DNA of 10,011 nucleotides, from the NCBI GenBank assembly GCA_051649365.1, contig JBOFGY010000072.1, positions 1-10,011 on the forward strand, written 5' to 3'. The notes under the pieces are model-generated. The model made no database searches, was not told the origin of the DNA, and saw nothing but the letters and a program-made list of their open reading frames with translations. Position 1 is the first letter of the stretch, and each line of letters opens with the position of its first letter. Of this stretch, positions 6,668 to 10,011 are shown one piece after another. The position numbers and the translations under genes are program-made. This stretch comes from CAVTAE01 sp051649365 (GTDB lineage Bacteria > Deinococcota > Deinococci > Deinococcales > Trueperaceae).

Positions 6668-7626
6668 CGGCTGAACGACCACGACTCGCTTTGCGCTTGA
6701 GTCCACCGCTTATTGCGTTACTGCTGGCGATAGGATTATTTTTTCTGGGCGGACTATTGCGACCTGGTTTTGTCAATGAAAACCAAGCGATTAATATTCT
6801 GCGCCTCGCCTCACTGCTTGGCATTGTTGCAGCAGGGCAGACCCTCGTGGTGATTAGTGGTGGTGAAGGTATTGATTTATCAGTAGGTGCCGTCGTAACG
6901 CTCGGAGCTATTTTGACTTTTCGTGTTTCTAATGGACAAGATAATTTACTCGTTCCTGCTTTACTCATTGCTTTGTTAGCAGGCGCAATCATTGGTCTTA
7001 TCAATGGTCTGGGCATAGTCTTCTTGCGAATACCGCCGCTCATCATGACGCTTGGTATGTCAGGCGTCGTGTCTGGCGCGATTTTAGTTGTGAGCAAAGG
7101 CGGTCTGCTTGGGGGTACACCGCCAGTTCTTGCCAACTTTGTCTCGAGACAATACCTTGGTCTGCCCGGAAGTTTTTTGTTATGGCTCGTGCTAGGAGGA
7201 ATAGTGTGGCTTGTACTCGAGCGCACCATCTACGGCAAACATCTTTTTGCAGTGGGTGTAAACAGAACAACCGCAAGACTTTCAGGTGTAAACGTACCGC
7301 TTGTTGTCGTGATGACCTATATGCTGAGCAGTGTACTCTCTGCTTTCGGTGGCTTTGTTCTACTTGGGTTTACACAGCGCGTATTTCTTAATCTTGGCAA
7401 TCCTTATTTATTTCCTTCTATTGCGGCGGTGGTGGTAGGTGGTACGGTTTTGGCTGGTGGCAAAGGTAGCTATTGGGGAACAATAGCGGGTGCTCTGGTG
7501 CTTACAATCATTGATAGTTTACTTCGTGCTTTGCAAATTGATGAAGCCTATCAACTCATGGTGCTAGGCGGACTCCTTGTTTTGCTTTTATCCGTGTACG
7601 GACGACAGCGTAACCTGCGTCAATAA
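6664..7626 (+). CDS. Sugar ABC importer permease 2 (RbsC/BPD_transp_2 family)
   Basis: This 320-residue membrane protein is the presumed heterodimer partner of the preceding permease. It begins at GTG 6664 inside the GTGA overlap with the previous stop. No independent strong ribosome site is needed if translation is coupled. Family features are GEGIDLSVGAVVTLGA (67-82), a coupling segment starting YGKHLFAVGVNRTTARLSGV (190-209) and VVVGGTVLAGGKGS (256-269), with about 9 hydrophobic segments between them. In its IDLSVG motif region it has an extra GGEG compared with permease 1, so the two are diverged paralogues rather than a recent duplication. The gene ends at TAA 7624-7626. A dehydrogenase remnant begins within about 10 bases, suggesting that the operon once continued into a catabolic gene. 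Confidence 0.9.
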   Translation: MTAERPRLALRLSPPLIALLLAIGLFFLGGLLRPGFVNENQAINILRLASLLGIVAAGQTLVVISGGEGIDLSVGAVVTLGAILTFRVSNGQDNLLVPALLIALLAGAIIGLINGLGIVFLRIPPLIMTLGMSGVVSGAILVVSKGGLLGGTPPVLANFVSRQYLGLPGSFLLWLVLGGIVWLVLERTIYGKHLFAVGVNRTTARLSGVNVPLVVVMTYMLSSVLSAFGGFVLLGFTQRVFLNLGNPYLFPSIAAVVVGGTVLAGGKGSYWGTIAGALVLTIIDSLLRALQIDEAYQLMVLGGLLVLLLSVYGRQRNLRQ

Positions 7627-7633
7627 ACCGTAA

Positions 7634-8025
7634 TGTGTCATTCAAGAACAAAACCCCGAAGCCTTAGTGAGAGAACTGAGCTATCAAGGTTTAGGGGGAG
7701 ATGTTGTTTATGAATGCTCAGGTGCTGGCCCTGCGTCAGCGCAACTTCTTAACTTAGTGCGGCGCAAAGGGCGTTACGTGCAGATTGGTCTTTTTGGTAA
7801 AGCTGTCGCTTTTGTTTGGACCAACTCTGCTATAAAGAACTCGCTATGTCAGGTAGCAATGCGACGATTCCTTCAGCTTGGCCCAAAGCCCTACAACTTT
7901 TAGAGAGCGATGCAGTGAACACGGAAGCACTGATTAGCACTATTTACAGTGTGACTGATTGGCAAGAAGTGTTTGATTTTTTCGAGGCAAAAAAGGGTGT
8001 TAAACTTTTGCTTACGCCAGCGTGA
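7634..8025 (+). pseudogene. Remnant of a zinc-dependent alcohol/polyol dehydrogenase (MDR family)
   Basis: The first part, from 7634 in the frame of GTG 7667, reads IQEQNPEALVREL...GGDVVYECSGAGPASAQLLNLVRRKGRYVQIGLFGK. This is the second half of an MDR-family Rossmann domain of the sorbitol/threonine dehydrogenase type. Around 7803-7816, in a T-rich stretch, the homology moves to the +2 frame: LDQLCYKELAMSGSNATIPSAWPKALQLL...NTEALIST...GVKLLLTPA, ending at TGA 8023-8025. About 200 N-terminal residues are absent: the whole GroES-like zinc domain and the NAD-binding GxGxxG. A TAA at 7631-7633 closes the frame upstream, where a further slip near 7627-7640 is possible. The remnant therefore carries a truncation plus at least one frameshift and cannot make an active enzyme. 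Its place right behind the importer suggests an operon for polyol or sugar uptake and oxidation. Confidence 0.82.
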
Positions 8026-8066
8026 AAGAAAAGTTAGGGCAGAGAGCAAAGACAAAGGTTTTTAAG

Positions 8067-8624
8067 TTATGTTTGATTTGCTAATCTTTGCTGCTTGATG
8101 TTGTGAACGAATAGAGCAAGCCCTTTTCCTATGGATTCTTTTAGATCTATCTTTTCAATAATTTCAACTTCACTTAAATTCTTTCCCATAAGTTCAACTG
8201 TCACACATGCCTCTTTGACAATGTAGCCGGACATAGTTTGGAGTGTTTCAATTAATGAGGCTTGGGCGTAGCTGCTTCTCGAGGATGCGTTCAGCAGCAG
8301 CACAGGCTTACCTATAAACTCAGCACCACCTACGAGCCAGTCCAGGGCATTTTTTAGTGAGCCAGGCACACCGTGTGCATACTCAGGTGTAGAAATGACG
8401 AGACCATCTGCTTTGTTGATGTGTTGGCGAAATTCGCCAATACTAGTGGGTAACGCTGTTTCTTCAACATCAGGGTTAAAATGTGGAAGACTTGCTAAGT
8501 TTGCATAGAGAGAGAGTTTCGTGCCAGTGGGAGTAAGTTGTTGTGCTGCTTTCAACAACGTTGTATTTGAGGATGTTTTGCGAAGACTTCCCGAAATGCC
8601 TAAAAGTGAAAGGGCTTCTTCCAT
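8067..8624 (-). CDS. NADPH-dependent FMN reductase family protein
   Basis: This 185-residue flavodoxin-like protein, typical in length, would transfer electrons from NADPH to FMN or small acceptors such as quinones, azo dyes or metal ions in the cytoplasm. The N-terminal loop GISGSLRKTSSN (9-20) is the FMN phosphate-binding site. TPEYAHGVPGSLKNALDWL (79-97) is the family signature that contacts the isoalloxazine ring, followed by GKPVLLLNASSRSSYAQ (105-121). The start is ATG 8622-8624 on the minus strand. No clear Shine-Dalgarno site precedes it, so the message may be leaderless or weakly translated. It stands alone, convergent to the dehydrogenase remnant and divergent from the barrel-protein gene. 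The physiological acceptor cannot be told from sequence. Confidence 0.88.
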   Translation of the reverse strand: MEEALSLLGISGSLRKTSSNTTLLKAAQQLTPTGTKLSLYANLASLPHFNPDVEETALPTSIGEFRQHINKADGLVISTPEYAHGVPGSLKNALDWLVGGAEFIGKPVLLLNASSRSSYAQASLIETLQTMSGYIVKEACVTVELMGKNLSEVEIIEKIDLKESIGKGLALFVHNIKQQRLANQT

Positions 8625-8875
8625 ACGTTAAAACTATCGTGTTGATCTATGAGAATAGTCAAACATCGTGGCTGCTAAATAAAGTGCCTAGGACTGAAAA
8701 GCATAGTGAAGATGTTTCGAGCGGAGCAAATTGGGCAGTGAAAAGTAAGTTGTAGGTTTGCTAAGATACATAGCTGACTCTTTTGGGTCATGCATATATA
8801 GAGAAGTCTAGCTTCATGTATATTTACTTGGTAGTATAGTTTGACGTTGAGGAAGGACTTGAGGAAAGGAAAAGC
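8625..8875. promoter_or_regulatory. Divergent intergenic region between the FMN reductase and barrel-protein genes
   Basis: This 251-base gap must hold promoters for both divergent genes. On the plus strand TATAGT at 8835-8840 is a possible -10 box, but no good -35 element lies at the right distance. A small stem GACTC-TTTT-GGGTC (about 8775-8788) and a CTAT/ATAG inverted repeat (about 8647-8658, just ahead of the reductase) are the only symmetries I see. No ORF here is convincing. Confidence 0.3.
8847..8870 (+). promoter_or_regulatory. Tandemly duplicated ribosome binding site of the barrel-protein gene
   Basis: TTGAGGAAGGA (8847-8857) and TTGAGGAAAGGA (8859-8870) are near-identical tandem copies. 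The second copy provides AGGAAAGGA ending 5 bases before ATG 8876 and decides that start. The first copy is too far away to serve the same ATG directly. It could be a standby site or simply a local duplication. Confidence 0.6.
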
Positions 8876-9334
8876 ATGAAACGTTTCGTCGTCTTAATGT
8901 TTTTGATGAGTATGGGATTTACACAAGCGCAAAGCAATTGGTTTGGTGTTCGCACAGGGTATCCACTTGGTATTACCTTGCACTATGGTATTGTGAACGG
9001 TTTAGATAACGGTTTTGATTTGCGTGTAAGTGGCAATATTCGGCAGTATGGTGGTGTGCTGGGTGTGGGTATTGGGGTAGATGGCATGAACGATATCGTG
9101 CGTGATGGACCGCTGAGTGTTTACGTTGGCGTTGGCCCCGCCTTAGATTTTAGTAATAGTGGTGTGCTGTTAGATTTACACGGTCTTATTGGTGGTGAAA
9201 TCCGCCTTAGTGCAGGTGGACTTGGCGCACTAGGTATTTTTGTCGAGGGAACCATTGGTGCAACCATTGGTTTAGGGCGAGATAGTTATATTCCAGCAGG
9301 CGGAGCCGCCATAGGATTTAACTGGCATTTTTAG
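8876..9334 (+). CDS. Small exported glycine-rich protein, probable outer-membrane beta-barrel-like
   Basis: The 152-residue protein starts with a signal peptide: Lys2-Arg3, hydrophobic core VVLMFLMSMGF, and a likely cleavage site after TQA (residue 18). The mature part is a run of short Gly-rich alternating strands (YPLGITLHYG, VLGVGIGVDG, SVYVGVGPAL, GIFVEGTIGATIGLG). It ends in NWHF, with a C-terminal Phe as in outer-membrane barrels. It resembles uncharacterised small proteins I associate with Deinococcota, but I do not recognise a named family. About 130 mature residues allow an eight-stranded barrel. There are no cysteines, so a lipoprotein is excluded. It is a single-gene unit with a very strong ribosome site (8862-8870) and a terminator directly behind it, so high expression is likely. 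No CTCGAG occurs in it. Confidence 0.72.
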   Translation: MKRFVVLMFLMSMGFTQAQSNWFGVRTGYPLGITLHYGIVNGLDNGFDLRVSGNIRQYGGVLGVGIGVDGMNDIVRDGPLSVYVGVGPALDFSNSGVLLDLHGLIGGEIRLSAGGLGALGIFVEGTIGATIGLGRDSYIPAGGAAIGFNWHF

Positions 9335-9360
9335 AAGCAGTAATAGGTAAGAAACAAGAA

Positions 9361-9396
9361 GTGTGGCACGGGTTTATTGACGTGCCACATTCTTTT
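9361..9396 (+). terminator. Strong rho-independent terminator after the barrel-protein gene
   Basis: TGTGGCACG (9362-9370) pairs perfectly with CGTGCCACA (9381-9389) around a 10-base loop. The T-rich tail TTCTTTT (9390-9396) follows. A-rich sequence before the stem (AGAA) also lets it act on minus-strand transcripts. It separates the barrel-protein unit from the grpB-like gene, whose ATG is only 11 bases further on. Confidence 0.88.
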
Positions 9397-9407
9397 GGAA
9401 AGAAGCT

Positions 9408-9878
9408 ATGAACAAAACAACTATTGTGGTTGTAGCCTATGACCCGCGTTGGCCGGTAGTCTATCAAACCGAATGCAGTAAAATTCTGAATGCAACATCA
9501 GCGTTTTTGGAATTTGAACATGTTGGCAGCACAGCTATACCCAATCAGCGGGCAAAGCCGATTATTGACATGATGGCCGCCGTTGAGCAATTAGATAATT
9601 TGGCGAACGTCCTCGAGACTTTGGAAAAGCTCGAGTATCACGTTTTAGAAACAGGTATGAGCAACCGCCTCTTTCTTAAAAAAGTAGACCCTGCAACACA
9701 CCAAGTGTTTCACCTGCACATTGTCGAACGTGCTACCTGGGATGAGCGCAAAGAACGCTTGTTGCGAGACTATTTGTTAACTCATCCTGAAGCCGTTAAA
9801 GCACAGGACTTACGCGGTAGAGGCAAAAAGTCTCAGCTAAAAACGAGGGAGGGATGTTGTAATTGCTGTCTGAGATAA
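9408..9878 (+). pseudogene. GrpB family (UPF0157) protein, 3' end replaced by an insertion sequence
   Basis: Residues 1-131 match GrpB-type proteins, a small family related to nucleotidyltransferases whose cellular role is not well defined. Visible marks are YDPRWP (11-16), HVGSTAIP (38-45), KPIIDMM (50-56), HLHIV (102-106) and RDYLLTHPEAV (120-130). From residue 132 on (base 9801 or just after), the frame runs through AQDLRGRGKKSQLKTREGCCNCCLR to TAA 9876-9878, which does not fit the family. That DNA is the end of an insertion sequence read backwards. The family normally continues about 40 residues with a conserved Tyr...Lys helix, so the gene is truncated and a product would probably be unstable. 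The ATG follows GGAAAGAAG (9397-9405), a good ribosome site. No clear promoter is visible between the terminator and this start. Confidence 0.78.
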
Positions 9879-10011
9879 TCGTCAAGTCAGCCTTGTTTGA
9901 GTTGGTAGACCGTCGTGAACATCTGCTTGGCATAACGTTTGAGACAGAGCCAAACGAGCAAAGCACAGCCAATGTGATTACGCTGAGAGCGAGCGTGACG
10001 ACATTGACAGG
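9803..10011 (-). mobile_element. End of an insertion sequence, rest outside the window
   Basis: The boundary is placed near 9803-9806, where AGGACTTACGC (9805-9815) begins. Ends reading roughly 'GGACTTACGCA' are known to me from several transposase-bearing elements. Immediately before it the grpB-like coding sequence stops matching its family, and shortly after it a transposase-like frame ends on the opposite strand. Only one end is inside the window, so target-site duplication and terminal repeat pairing cannot be checked here. Confidence 0.6.
9833..10011 (-). pseudogene. C-terminal part of a DDE transposase, with an internal stop
   Basis: Read on the minus strand from the window edge, the frame gives ARSQRNHIGCALLVWLCLKR, then a Tyr/Gln-rich stretch, then LKQG and TGA (9889-9887). 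After this stop the same frame continues LDDYLRQQLQHPSLVFS to a second TGA (9835-9833). 'A-x-QRNHI-x-x-A' followed by a hydrophobic helix and a Lys-rich tail is typical of IS4/IS5/IS701-type transposase C-termini. The sequence after the first stop looks like genuine protein, so the stop is probably a recent mutation. Loss of about 17 terminal residues may or may not abolish activity. The catalytic residues lie outside the window, so the exact IS family is not settled. Confidence 0.62.

Noticed and set aside
6639..7229. 196-codon minus-strand frame opposite the second permease
   Set aside because: Its Ser/Pro/Thr-rich composition is the expected mirror of a GC-rich membrane-protein gene, and the plus strand encodes a clear permease.
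4194..7626. Autoinducer-2 (LsrACD) importer
   Set aside because: The gene order matches, but rhamnose and galactofuranose importers share it, and no lsrK, lsrR, lsrB, lsrF or lsrG is in view. The substrate is left open.
8543..8755. Plus-strand 70-codon frame spanning the start of the FMN reductase gene
   Set aside because: It overlaps the reductase antisense, lacks a ribosome site and has no recognisable protein features.
1..10011. CRISPR array, tRNA or rRNA genes
   Set aside because: No regularly spaced repeats and no tRNA or rRNA-like segments were seen on either strand.

Overview
The window looks like a chromosomal accessory region of a free-living bacterium of moderate GC (roughly mid-40s %, estimated by eye). 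The protein styles point tentatively to the Deinococcota (Deinococcus/Truepera side): the small glycine-rich barrel-like protein with an N-terminal signal, the MBL hydrolase and the dehydrogenase remnant read like proteins I associate with that phylum. This assignment is inference from recall, not a search.

Layout. 1-1068: 3' part of a Gfo/Idh/MocA NAD(P)-dependent sugar/polyol oxidoreductase. 1069-1370: gene-free, with a degenerate inverted-repeat element. 1371-2405: short core MetE-type methyltransferase with the zinc ligands in place. 2408-2998: SUKH (SMI1/KNR4) protein, probably an orphan immunity protein. 3005-3357: decayed second immunity gene of Imm8 type. 3430-4044: UlaG-like MBL hydrolase that has lost its start and about 80 internal residues. 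4194-7626: intact, translationally coupled sugar importer operon (double ATPase plus two RbsC-type permeases) with no binding protein in view. 7634-8025: 5'-truncated, frameshifted zinc alcohol/polyol dehydrogenase. 8067-8624 (minus): NADPH-dependent FMN reductase. 8876-9334: small exported barrel-like protein, followed by a strong terminator. 9408-9878: grpB-like gene cut by an insertion sequence whose end and decayed transposase tail (minus) fill the right edge.

How it fits together. The Gfo/Idh enzyme, the importer and the dehydrogenase remnant suggest a former sugar or polyol uptake and oxidation locus. The importer proteins are intact, but part of the catabolic side is broken. Between them lies a small immunity island without toxins, one gene intact and one dead. 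Five reading frames are broken (Imm8, MBL, dehydrogenase, grpB, transposase), so the region is eroding.

The most unusual sequence-level signal is the palindrome CTCGAG, found 18 times, always inside genes or gene remnants and mostly as an in-frame Leu-Glu codon pair. It is absent from the SUKH gene, the barrel-protein gene and the intergenic DNA. No CRISPR, rRNA or tRNA was seen, and no clearly new multi-gene system.
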